NCBI RefSeq assembly: GCF_963675165.1
Contig: NC_087390.1
Span: forward strand, 3,855,175-3,919,174
Direction: 5' to 3'
Source: Halichondria panicea
Taxonomy: Eukaryota > Porifera > Demospongiae > Suberitida > Halichondriidae
DNA length: 64,000 bases
Notes under the pieces: model-generated
Databases searched by the model: none
The model's input: the letters and a program-made list of their open reading frames with translations, nothing else
What the model was told of the DNA's origin: nothing
Translations under genes and position numbers: made by a program
Shown: positions 23,003 to 32,822 of the stretch, piece after piece
Position numbering within the stretch: position 1 is the first letter of the stretch
Layout: every line of letters starts with the position of its first letter

Positions 23003-23764
23003 AAGCCAACACCATTAGAAAGAAACTCTGAAGACTCCTACTCCTACACAATTCGAATTATCAACCCAAAGAAGAAAAGTAGCTACAAGACATTGACTTG
23101 GCATGATGTCAAACAAGTATTTAACTCGGTGTTAAGCCTCAAGGCTAAGATTGCTGAGTTTTACCCCAATGAAGTTGCAGATGATTTGAGCTTTCAAGTA
23201 GGCTACTATCATGGCAGAGGTAGCAACAAGCGATGGCTGTTGGAAGACAGAGATGTGTCAGAAATGTATAAGAATATTGACAAGAAGAGTGTAACTTTGT
23301 GGTGTGAAGGGAGACCTATCAGTATAGATGAAAGTGAACCACCACCAAAGAAGCAAAGAACCAAACGTGACCTTGTTGAAGATGAAGTAGATGACATCAT
23401 GAAAACCTTGAAGGAAAAGCATGAACTGCGGCTTTGGGCACGATTAATTCATTCTGGACATCATGATAATTATGACGTTCCTCCAAATATACCCCTTATA
23501 ACCGGCTCACCCAACCCAACAAAGGGAAAAAAGGAGAGCATCAGCACCATGTCTGATGCTTTTACTGGGGCAGCCAACGCAATAGCCAGTGCACTGATCC
23601 AGCTCAACTGTTTCACCAATGAAAACTGCTCAGCTTAGAAGAAGCTGTCTGGAAGAGCTGTTTGAAGATCATGTTCTCTCAGAAGAATTTGCTGAGCAGA
23701 AAAAGAACATTTTGTCATCACTTAAATCTGCTTCACATTTATACCAAGATAGTTGTATATCCTG
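23003..23764 (+). CDS. Unrecognised acidic/basic protein with bipartite NLS-like motif
   Basis: An open frame begins upstream of ATG 23,093 (SEDSYSYTIRIINPKKKSSY, KTLTWHDVKQVFNSVLSLKA) and runs to a stop at 23,638. It includes GYYHGRGSNKRWLLEDRDVS, a PPKKQRTKRDLVEDEVDDIM segment that looks like a nuclear-localisation signal, and an LWARLIHSGHHDNYDVPPNI stretch. A frame change at about 23,632 would continue as CLEELFEDHVLSEEFAEQKK to a stop at 23,764. The composition looks like a genuine protein. I do not recognise the family; it may be host or TE-derived. A tandem duplication (ACCATTAGAAAG) at about 22,990-23,020 lies in its upstream part. Confidence 0.5.
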
Positions 23765-23882
23765 AAAAGAACAGAAAAGAACACTTGACAACACATATTT
23801 ATCTCTTTCATGACTTTCATGAACTGATTCGCATCACTGATTTGACATCACAATACATTATACATTAATATTTTCATGATTA

Positions 23883-24139
23883 TGTTGGCTAGAGAGTAAT
23901 GAGCACGACACAGTTGGACAGCTAGAAAGTTAGACACAAGACAAAAGCACATGGACGGACGGACACACAGCTATAAATAGACAAGCTATAAATAGAAGAG
24001 ACACGCAGGCCTCCTTACAATAGAACAATAGAACAAAAGCACACATACAGGAAACAGTTAAGGGCTAATCATACATTCCTAACAAACACCATAGTAACTA
24101 ACTAATAAGAATAAGTACAAGTGTTAAGTTTTTACAATA
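23883..24139 (-). repeat. 3' LTR of the copia element
   Basis: Direct repeat of 27,923-28,180. It contains the internal near-duplication AGCTATAAATAGA(CA) that the other LTR shares, so that duplication predates this insertion. CTATAAATAG is TATA-like. Confidence 0.92.
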
Positions 24140-24151
24140 CTCCTCCTCACT
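24140..24151 (-). promoter_or_regulatory. Copia polypurine tract
   Basis: On the minus strand AGTGAGGAGGAG directly abuts the 3' LTR, the expected site for plus-strand DNA priming. Confidence 0.7.
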
Positions 24152-24158
24152 TACTTAT

Positions 24159-27100
24159 TCAGTGTTCAACTACTCCGGACTTCTTACGGAGCTTACAAAA
24201 GGTTTCTCGACTTAGTCCTTTAGTTAGGAAATCTGCAGTCATCTCACTTGTTGGACAATACTCAAGGGTGATATTTCCTAGAGTCACTTGTTCTCGAATA
24301 TAGTGATGCTTGATGTATATGTGTTTGGCACGACCGTGAAATTGGGGATTTTTGGTCATGGCTATCGCTGATTGATTGTCTTCAAAAATCAATGTTGGCG
24401 TTTCAGGTCCACTTCCAAGCTCGGTCATGAGTTGTCTCAACCAGACAGACTCCTGGGCGGCACTAGACAGTGCAACATATTCTGCCTCGGCGGTGGAGAG
24501 TGCCACACATTTCTGCTTTTTGCTGCTCCATGAAACTGCTCCGCCGTTTAGCATAAACACGTAGCCTGATGTAGACTTTCGATCATTTACATCGCCTGCC
24601 CAATCTGCGTCACTGAAGCCAATTCATTCTTTGGATCCTTCCTGTTTGTATAAGATCCCATGCCCGACAGTTCCTCTGAGATACCTAAGCAATCGTTTCA
24701 AGGCTGTCCAGTGCTCTTTTGTCGGTTTACTAGAGAATCTTGCCAGACTGCTGACAGCGTATGAGATGTCTGGTCTTGTGTTGATGGACAGATACATCAG
24801 GCTCCCAATGGCAGATTGAAACTGCGGTTGGTCAATACCGTCTTCGTTTTCAGCTGCTTGGGTGAGTTTGGAGCTGATGTCAACTGGAGTGCTCACTGGC
24901 TTAGAATCTTGCATTTCAAAATTCTTTAGGAGACTCTCAGTATAAGCTGGTTGCCCAATCCAGAGAGATCCAGCCTTCTCGTTCTGCTCGACTTTTATTC
25001 CAAGGAAATAGTTTAGAGCTTTCAAGTCCTTGATGTTGAACTTTTTCGCAAGAGCTTTCTTCTCCTGCTCGAGTTTCGATTCTGTTTTTGCTGCCAGTAT
25101 TATGTCATCGACATACACACCCATATAGACCATTTCTTCACCTTTTCCTTTGTAGTAGATGCATGGGTCACCATTGACTAAATCCCATTTGTTTCAGGTG
25201 AGAATCGAGAGCGACATTCCAACACCTGGGCGACTGCTTGAGTCCATATATGCTTTTGTTGAGCTTGCATACCAGGTGCTCTTTTCCTTTAGTAGCAAAG
25301 CCTTCCGGTTGTCGCATAAAAACCTCCTCCTCAAGGGTGCCGTTCAAGAGTGCGGTGGTGACATCAATCTGGTGGAGTTTTAGGCCGTATTGGACTGAGA
25401 GGGCGAAGAGAGCACGTAGAGATTCTTGTCTCACGACTGTCTCGTCATAATCTGTCCCGTACTTTTGGGTATAACCTTGAGCGACCAGTCTTGCTTTGTA
25501 TCTCACAACAGATCCGTCAGCTCCTGTTTTCACCTTGAAAACCCACTTGCTCCCAACTGTTTTTCTATCAGGTGGAAGGTCGACCAGGTCCCAAACTTCG
25601 TTCTCTTTCAGCGACCTCATCTCAGACTCCATTGCTCCTTTCCATTTTGATTCGTCAGGACTAGAGGTAGCCTCTCGAAATGATGTGGGAGTTTCTGACA
25701 GGTTGCATTCCACTCTGCCATAGTAGTCAGGTTTTCGCGTTTGTCTCGTTGACCTGCGAATTTCGTCTGGTACAGTAGGACTTCTAGTCTGTGTGTCCAC
25801 TTGAGTTTCTGGTTCCGTTTCAGGCTCTTGGGTGCTAGACAGATCGAGGATCAATTGGTAATCACCATTAGTGTTCATATCACTTGTAGCACCTTCTGCA
25901 GGTTTTTCTGCTTGCTACATCCATGCCACAACTCGTATGGGGTCTTGTTGTCATCGATGACTCTGGTTGGGCTCCGGTTCTTTAAGTAGACGGCTGTAGA
26001 CACTGCCTCAGCCCAAAACTTGTTCGGTAGTTTGGCATCAATCAACATGGAACGTGACATTTCAACAAGAGTGCGATTTAGTCTCTCGGACACCCCATTT
26101 TGTTCCGGTGTCTTGGGTACGGTCAGTTCATGTCGTATTCCTTCGCTCTTGAGATAGTTTGTGAATTGAGTTGAGGTGTACTCGCCACCATTATCCGTTC
26201 TCAGTGTTTTCACTTTGTTCTTGCTCGATTTCTCAACAAGTGCCTTCCACTTCACGAAACAGTCGAACACTTGATCCTTGGTTTTGAGTATGTACACCCA
26301 GGAGTACCTTGACTTGTCGTCAGTGAAGGTAAGGAAATACTGACCTCCTCCTAGGGATTTCTCACTGATTTTCCCACAAACATCTGAGTGGACTAGTTCA
26401 AGTGTCTCTTTCGATTGTCTCTTTGACCTGTTGAACGGGGTTCGGTGTTGTTTTCCTCCAATACACGTTTCACAGAAGCCAATGTTGTTTGACGTGTTGT
26501 AATCAAAATCTTCTATTAGTTGATTCTTTGCAATCTTTTGGAGGTTCTGTTCACCAATGTGTCCGTACCTTCTGTACCATAATCGCTCTTTGTTATTCTC
26601 CGCCAGGTGGACTGTTTGGGTCTTTCGACAATGCTCGACATAGTATAGGTTTCCGACCCTGGTAGCAAACAGGATCACCTTTCCTTCTTTATTCAAGATT
26701 TCACACCCGGACTTGTCGAACTTCGTGACTTTTCCCGCATGAGAAGCCTTTGACACGCTTAAGAGGCTGTACGAGAGATCTGGGACGAATAGCACATCGT
26801 TCAGGTTACATTTCTTGGTACTGCCGTCTGGCAAGAGTGTCTCCAGTGTCACCGTACCTTCGGCTTTCGCTTGTAATGGGTGTCCATCACCGAGAGTTAC
26901 TTCTTGCGGCGTTTCCAGAAATTGAATTTCGCTGAAGAGTTCTTTGTCGTTACACATGTGGCATGTGGCCCCTGAATCGACAATCCAGTTACCTCTTGAA
27001 GCAGCAGACAACGCATGAGTTGTTACTAGGGCCTCGCTATCGCTCTCTGGGCTCGCTTCATCCGTTTTTGCGGTGCTAGCTGATTCACCTTGTTTGGTCT

Positions 27101-27818
27101 GTGCCTCCTGAGTCGCTAAAAACTTTCTGCAATCACGTTTAAAGTGTCCAGGTTTCTTGCAAAAGTGGCAGGTTAGTGGTGGTTTCCTACCCTTCCTTTG
27201 ACCATTAGCAGCAAGTGCTCTTCGTCCGTCACTTGCAGGTAACTTTTCCTTGAGTTTTCGTTCCTCGTGCAAAAGTCTTTCTGTGACAAGTTCCCATTTT
27301 GGAACATTCTCCGACTGTGCTTCTAGTGCAGTGACCAGCACATTATACGATGTAGGCAAACCAGCAAGCAGGTGCACCACTCGGTCTTCTTCAGTTACAG
27401 GGTCACCAATGACCGCAAGTTCTTCGAACAACTCTGTCATAGTCTTTATATGCTCGTGGACAGGCTCTCCGTCTCTTAGCTTCAATGAGAAAAGCCTTCT
27501 TCTGAGTTGCAGCTTGTTGGACCATGTTTTTCTCTGAAATTGATCCTGTAGCCTTCTCCACACTTCGGTAGGGTCTTCCGGATCTCCAAGCAAATACAGC
27601 AGTGTCGGGTCTACGCCGAGCACAATTATTGCCAAAGCACTGTCCTTCCTCGACATGTACTTCGCAAGGGCTTCTGCATTGCCTTCATCTGGTGCTACTT
27701 CTGTTCCACTTACTATCCCCCAGAGACCGTCTTTCATCAGTGCCATTCTGCACTGAATCTTCCAGGTAGGATAGTTCTTTCCGTTTAGTGGTGCGATCGA
27801 AACCTTGACATTCGCCAT
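24159..27818 (-). pseudogene. Copia Gag-Pol polyprotein, lightly damaged
   Basis: The start at 27,818 lies 104 bases inside the 5' LTR. Domains in order: Gag (NGKNYPTWKIQCRMALMKDG, EHIKTMTELFEELAVIGDPV) with zinc knuckle CHFCKKPGHFKRDC; protease WIVDSGATCHMC; integrase (WYRRYGHIGEQNLQ, CETCIGGKQHRTPF, LVHSDVCG, FTDDKSRYSWVY, LRTDNGGEYTSTQF, TPEQNGVSERLNRTLVEM); RT (GSKWVFKVKTGADGSVVRYK, SIYGLKQSPRCWN, GVYVDDIILA); and RNase H (STAEAEYVALSSAAQESVWL, EDNQSAIAM). Integrase ends at WHGCSKQKN, where a deletion joins it to the linker before RT (about 25,910). A frameshift lies near 25,150 and an in-frame TGA near 24,632. Otherwise it is well preserved. Confidence 0.92.
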
Positions 27819-27908
27819 ACCAGTTGATGAGACTTTTGTAGACTATAGTTGCTAGTAGAGTCGATTCGTTCGATTGAGTTCTTATAGTTCTTTCTAGCTA
27901 TATCAGTC

Positions 27909-27922
27909 CTGGGCCCATAACC
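27909..27922 (-). promoter_or_regulatory. Copia primer-binding site complementary to the initiator tRNA-Met anticodon arm
   Basis: Directly after the 5' LTR the minus strand reads GGTTATGGGCCCAG; the plus strand here is CTGGGCCCATAACC. This equals the anticodon stem-loop of metazoan initiator tRNA-Met, not its 3' end. Drosophila copia primes in the same way from an internal half-tRNA fragment. Confidence 0.75.
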
Positions 27923-28180
27923 TGTTGGCTAGAGAGTAATCAGCACGACACAGTTGGACAGCTAGAAAGTTAGACACAAGACAAAAGCACATGGACGGAC
28001 GGACACACAGCTATAAATAGACAAGCTATAAATAGAAGAGACACGCAGGGCCTCCTTACAATAGAACAATAGAACAAAAGCACACATACAGGAAACAGTT
28101 AAGGGCTAATCATACATTCCTAACAAACACCATAGTAACTAACTAATAAGAATAAGTACAAGTGTTAAGTTTTTACAATA
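27923..28180 (-). repeat. 5' LTR of the copia element
   Basis: Matches 23,883-24,139 apart from about two differences (C for G near position 17 and one extra G in CAGGGCC). It is followed on the outside by GATTA. Confidence 0.92.
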
Positions 28181-28182
28181 GA

Positions 28183-28521
28183 TTACGTATATCCTGCATG
28201 CCTTATCCATTGTGAACAATCATGTACAGATATGCTGTTCATAGCTGCTAAAACGACTGTTTCTGTGGCAAGATAGTCCAATGATTCCTCGTTTGCTTTG
28301 AGTACCAATTTCAATTTGGAGAAGCTTTCTTCTATTGGATTTAGGTCTGGGCTATATGGTGGAAGAAATTGTACTATAGCTCCAGTAGAACGTATGGCCT
28401 GTACAACTGTGTCCACATGATGAATGCTACAATTGTCCAGTACCACCACACTGTTAGAGTTCGTTCCATTAAATGGTTGTAATTTGCTAGCTAGAGAGTT
28501 AGTGATAAAGTCCTCGAATGT
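28183..28521 (-). pseudogene. IS630/Tc1-mariner-like transposase, C-terminal half
   Basis: The minus strand runs TFEDFITNSLASKLQPFNGT, SVVVLDNCSIHHVDTVVQAI, VQFLPPYSPDLNPIEESFSK and a WIRHAGYT end. The D of VVVLDNCSIHH and the E of NPIEESF are the second and third catalytic residues of the family. The N-terminal half is missing here and lies at 35,858-36,526 on the other strand. The break is exactly at a RAG1-like terminus (28,522). ATGT at 28,518-28,521 is the complement of the ACAT next to the other half. Copia inserted at its stop codon. Confidence 0.85.
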
Positions 28522-28561
28522 CACCGCTGTTTCACAACAATGAAAATTCACCACTTAGTTT
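28522..28561 (+). repeat. Left terminal repeat of the RAG1-like element, copy 1
   Basis: The terminus CACCGCTGTTTCA is followed by 18 bp and then ACTTAGTTT (28,553-28,561). The spacing equals that of the complete copy's left end. Confidence 0.85.
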
Positions 28562-29028
28562 ATCAGGATGTAGTACATGATTATGACAAGATAATACATT
28601 CCACCAAACCACAAACCTGTGGAAGTTGGGGGCTGTTTTAGAGCATCCCATTGTGGAGGGGGGGTTCCAAAGTATGTGAAAAATGTGACTGTGTGGAAGT
28701 ATAGAGCATATGCTTTCCCTAGATACCAGTTTGATAAAAATTGATCAATCCCAGCACAAGCTGTATTGGTTTGTACAAGTACATCATTGTAGACGTCATG
28801 TGAGGTGTCTTTGGCAAAAAAGTACCACTGCCGGAGAATGTGTTTCGCAAGACTAGCAACCGTTACTATTTGAAAAGGTAAGCTCTTAGGTACCTATTGA
28901 TAGGCGACTTAAATGGGACAAAATTTTTGTAAGTGAGTTTTAACTATTTCAAAGCAACACTTTTTAACATGTATTTTCTTGTCTGTACACGTACACAATC
29001 ATGTTGTAGAGGAATCAAATAAATAAAA

Positions 29029-30357
29029 TCAGTTATCGTTCTTCTTTTGCCTCTTTACAGGTGGAGGTCTGCATGCAATGGTGGATGGTGCTATGTAAAC
29101 ATAGTGCTGTTTCATCATACATCGGAGCCTCTCCACACCATTTGGAATGTTGCGATATGTAACTTTTAAATTGTTAAAATAGGCGTGGATCGCCTCAGCC
29201 CCTTGCTCTCCCATGAGTCCTATTCCCACCTGCCACTGGTCCAGCCAATCAACCACATGCTTCTCTAGCATGTGCATCTTTGGTATGACGGTTGCTTGAG
29301 GAAATTGCTCCCGATAAAATGTCATAAAGGTGGAGATGTGAGTACCTTTGGAGTAAATTTACATGGTACGTTGTCATTTTACACAATTTAAATTTACCTA
29401 GGGAAGCAATTTCCTCCTGTGTGATCATATTTTGATTATATATATTGTGACACTTGCTGAATAGAGTTAGGGTGACACAAAACTTGCACTCTTAACTATG
29501 GACGGCTCATAACTGCTTGCTCTGAGTACAACGGCATTGCAGAGTTTCTGAATGTTCCTCACCTGTAGAGTGATATTCAAAGTAAGTTTGTTTTTAGTTA
29601 ATAACGTACCTGGAGGGTCCGGTTTACGTGATTTCCCACCACAAACGTGCCACCATAGTACGTTTGTCTCCGAACATTGAAGTCTTCTAGAGCAGCATCT
29701 AGAGCCTTAACAAAAGGTCCGTCCTCTCTCTTGTACCCTTTTGCTGTTTTCTCGTTAATCTTAGTCCACTCAGCATCCTAATCCATAATTATGTACATAA
29801 CTCATCGTCTTAGTTTAATAATAATTATCACTCACAAGCTTCTTCGCGTGCGAAGCTTTCTCCTCAAATTCTGAGCGGAGTGCTGTGAGTCGAGGATCGT
29901 CTTCCTCCTCACCTTCACCAAACACACAGAGCAAGGCCACCAGGTCATTGAGTTGAGCCACTTCTTCGTTTACCCTATACATTTATTTTATTGCTTTATG
30001 TGTTCCATGTAAATTTAATCACCTGTCTTGAGGGCTCTCTCTCTCACAGAGTCACTCATGAAGTTTGAGTATGAAGGGCCACCCCTCTCGCGACTATCTT
30101 CAAACCATGAGACTGCATTGTCAAGCACATGACATTCATCCTCCATCAATTGGAAGAGCCGGTAAAAAATCCCTAAACTTATGTGCAGTCCTGGAGGGCA
30201 AACCTGCATTTCCATTTTGGAATAAGGTGGGTGTGAATTAACAATGTAGATCTTACTTGATTCAAAGGGATGCATTTGAAAAAAGGTTCCCGAACACAAT
30301 TGTTGAAGCTTTTGACGTTCTTTAGGATCCCTCCGGCTGCAATGAAGCTGTGGTGTC
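29029..30357 (-). pseudogene. RAG1-like transposase copy 1, exons 6-11
   Basis: Minus-strand exons parallel those of the complete copy: exon 6 (HHSFIAAGGILKNVKSFNNC, REPFFKCIPLNQ), exon 7 (CPPGLHISLGIFYRLFQLME), then exons of the helical zinc-binding region near 29,840-29,975, 29,610-29,776 and 29,400-29,575. The last exon (29,029-29,340) has MTFYREQFPQATVIPKMHML, then EKHVVDWLDQWQVGIGLMGE and QGAEAIHAYFNNLK, ending in a basic tail. The Glu of GAEAIHAYFN aligns with the catalytic Glu of RAG1. The sequence is diverged from the complete copy but keeps the same exon borders. Confidence 0.8.
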
Positions 30358-30359
30358 AA

Positions 30360-30850
30360 CACATTCTTAATTCCAATGATGACGATGAGAGAAGGTACAA
30401 TTTAATTAACCAATTAAGAGACTGTGCAAACATTTTATTCTTTTTAGAGTGCACCGGCTTACTTGGCATGAAGGGAAGATACCTGCTGACGAGATCTGGG
30501 TCAAGTTGGGTGGAGATAAGGGAGGAGGGAGTTTGTTTTAAGATGGTATTTCAGATATGTAATGTAGAGCATCCTAATTCCCCTGTTAATACCTGTGCTT
30601 TTTGTGTTTTTGAGGCTCCCGAGGCTCCCGACAACGTTACCAACTTGAAGATCGCACTACAGAGGTTCGAAGATGAGGTGGACAGCCTACAGAGCAAGAC
30701 ATGGAGGTACTAAGCAGAATATTAAAAACTGAATGTTTTATAATTGTAACGTGTACGAGTATTCCTTAGCGGGGATTATGAGTTCCTGTGTAACATATAT
30801 GGGCTGTCATGTGCTTCAGGTAAAAGGAATAACTATATACACATACCTTA
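30360..30850 (+). pseudogene. RAG1-like transposase copy 1, middle piece (end of exon 3, exons 4-5)
   Basis: The plus strand has an exon end NSNDDDER with a GTACAA donor near 30,396, and an acceptor TTTTTAG at about 30,451. Exon 4 reads VHRLTWHEGKIPADEIWVKL, then GGDKGGG, CNVEHPNSPVNTCA and APDNVTNLKIALQRFEDEVD, ending before GTACTA near 30,712. Exon 5 (30,770-30,818) has GDYEFLCNIYGLSCASG. The Asp of KLGGDKGGG and the Asp of GDYEF align with the first two catalytic Asp of RAG1. A 4-bp duplication (GTTT) shifts the frame after GGGS. Confidence 0.8.
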
Positions 30851-30874
30851 CTTTATGTGAAATTCTGAAATAGT

Positions 30875-31420
30875 TAGCCATTAGTTTTTACAGTGTACAA
30901 ACACCACAATACGTGTAAATTTCTGGTGGGGTGCAATGGAACAGTGTCGTACATTTCACCATTGTTTGTAGGAGCAATATCCAGCTTACTCGAATATCCG
31001 GTTTCATAGAGAAGATTCCCAAAACAAAATTTCAGTAATGGCTGACCGTGGGTTTACCATAAAAGACCAACTTGAACTTGAGCCGTTGGGTGTTGCTCTG
31101 AATATCCCCTCATTCTTGGATGGAAGGAAGCAACTAGATGCAGCCGAAGTTCAAACTCATGTAGAGCGATGTATTGGCCGAATCAATGTATTGGCCGAAT
31201 CAACCGAATCAAGAACTTTGCCATATTAAGATCTACTCTGCCATTAAGCATGGCACGTATAGCCAACCAAGTTGTGAGCGTGTGTGCCTGGCTGACATCA
31301 TTGCATTGGTGGCACTCGGTGAAGATCTGAGCAGGAGGGAGGAGGCAGTGACACTGTATATGATTCTGACTACGATGCTGATATTGAACATGATTGTATT
31401 TCTGATTGATAATTACGATG
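30875..31420 (+). pseudogene. Harbinger/DDE_4-type transposase fragment
   Basis: Broken plus-strand frames read VYKHHNTCKFLVGCNGTVSY, FVGAISSLLEYPVS, MADRGFTIKDQLELEPLGVA, LNIPSFLDGRKQLDAAEVQ, HVERCIGRI, ILRSTLPLSMARIANQVVSV and CAWL. An acidic tail (DSDYDADIEHD) follows. This is the C-terminal half of a DDE_4 nuclease, as in Harbinger-type and related animal transposases. A 17-bp tandem duplication near 31,165-31,200 shifts the frame. Confidence 0.75.
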
Positions 31421-31559
31421 CTCAATATTATTTATATAATAGCACTGAATACAGAAATTACGTCAAATTAAGATTTCGCACTTGAACATGAATCGGGCTA
31501 ACTATTTCAGGAGCAAGGCAGCTATCATAAAAATCAGTTAGACTCAGAACAAGATCTTG

Positions 31560-32060
31560 CCAGAACTCTTCATATGCTTATCACTTTCTGTGTGAAAACA
31601 ATAAAATCACACCACAGACACTTGAACTTGACAGTAGTATGGGTGGGTTTTTTCAGTTTAGGTGTATTTGTTGTGTGTATTTGTTGTCTGATCAAGCACG
31701 CAGAAAAAAGTTGGGTGTGTACAGGCTTCTTCTGGTGGCATGTTTCGAAAAGAGAATGGACATTTCATGCACCTCCGCTAAGCCAAATGAGTTGCTGGAC
31801 AATGAATCATACACCACAGAATCAGGTGATGCACCAAGAAATGGATAATCCTCGGATATCACAAAGCCAGATGGACATGTGTACAAATCAAAATTGCCGG
31901 CTTCTTTTTTAGATTTTTCATAAATTATTGTTCAAGCGCCTGTTTATTGCCCCAGTCAGCCGTTAGCCGTCTTCGCTTTATTAATCCAAAATATGAAGCG
32001 GTCAACCTGTACCTTCGGACGGAGTGTGATTTGCTCTGGTCACGGGTCAATTTTTCGGCT
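31560..32060 (-). pseudogene. YqaJ-like exonuclease fragment
   Basis: The minus strand, from the right, reads RRYRLTASYFGLIKRRR, then LYTCPSGFVISEDYPFLGAS, PDSVVYDSLSSNSFGLAEV and, in broken frames, PNFFLRA, HTYYCQVQ and WCDFIVFT. The arrangement GASPDxxVYD...FGLAEVKCPY...YYxQVQ...WCDFIV is that of the YqaJ/lambda-exonuclease-like nuclease fold found in many animal mobile genes. The E of LAEV and the D of CDFIV are expected metal ligands. It is a lone, decayed fragment. Confidence 0.65.
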
Positions 32061-32199
32061 GGCAAATCTCACTCTTTCTTGCAGCTCTTTTTTTGATGGA
32101 AGTTCTCCAACTGTGACTGTCATCTAGAGATAGGGAAATAGACAATCCACGTCCTCGAAGTTTAGTAGGGAGTGAGTCATTGGCTGTTTGTTTGTACTC

Positions 32200-32822
32200 G
32201 TCTGGTCTCGGATTAGCCTCGGTTCCAGGCCGATTAAAATACGGCCTGGTACCTATTGCAGGGGTGATAGTGTGCATGCGTTAGTTTATTCTCCAAAATC
32301 TGGGGAATCCCCTTTTTCTTTCTCTCATCTATTTTCTATCTTTGTACATCAGCTTAGCTCTCTATTGCGTTGTTCCAGAAGGCTTTCACACTAGTCTGAA
32401 GCCAGAAGAGGCTCTCATCTACCTCTATGACGGTTGTATGGTCAGGATGTCTTACCTTGGATCTGTACAGGCTATGGGAAGTGTATGGTGCCTCAAACTG
32501 CTACTTGCGAAGACAACCCGGCTATAGGACCATCCTAGACGTAGATGAGAGCCTCTTCTGTCTTAAAACTAGTGTTCAAGCCTTCTAGACCAACACAATA
32601 GACGGCATAAGCCACAGCTTTACAGAGCTCAGTCATAGAGATAAAGTATTACCTTAGTAAACTGACTAATTTCCTGTGTAATTTACTAAGGTTTTACGTT
32701 CGTAGTACGATTACCCATATTCTGGGTAATTTGAAGCGCATGCGCACTATCACCCCTGCAATAGGTACCAGGCACCAGGCCGTATTTTAATGCGGCCTGG
32801 AATCGAGGCTAGTCTCGGATCA
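32200..32822. repeat. Foldback element 3
   Basis: The left arm (about 32,205-32,283; GCAGGGGTGATAGTG) pairs with 32,735-32,820 (CACTATCACCCCTGC). Inner segments pair too (GAAGAGGCTCTCATCTAC at 32,406 with GTAGATGAGAGCCTCTTC at 32,540). The ends carry GGCCTGG..TCGAGGCTAG-type sequence shared with 17,262 and 48,880. No coding content is found. Confidence 0.75.

Larger units (their letters stand above)
23883..28180 (-). mobile_element. Young copia (Ty1) LTR retrotransposon
   Basis: LTRs of 257 and 258 bp (TGTTGGCT...TTACAATA) differ at about two positions, and GATTA (23,878-23,882 and 28,181-28,185) is the target duplication. The element lies on the minus strand. Gag, protease, integrase, RT and RNase H are in the copia order, with integrase before RT. 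It inserted at the stop codon of the IS630-like transposase half at 28,183. Near-identical LTRs imply a recent insertion, although pol carries a deletion, a frameshift and a stop. Confidence 0.93.
28522..30360 (-). mobile_element. RAG1-like transposon copy 1, 3' piece with left terminus
   Basis: The piece starts at CACCGCTGTTTCA (28,522), contains the same left-end block as the complete copy (55,994 onward), and holds gene exons 6-11 on the minus strand. It stops at 30,357-30,360, exactly at the start of exon 6. It then abuts a plus-strand piece of the same gene. With pieces at 30,360-30,850 and 36,527-38,502 it tiles one element without overlap. Confidence 0.8.
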
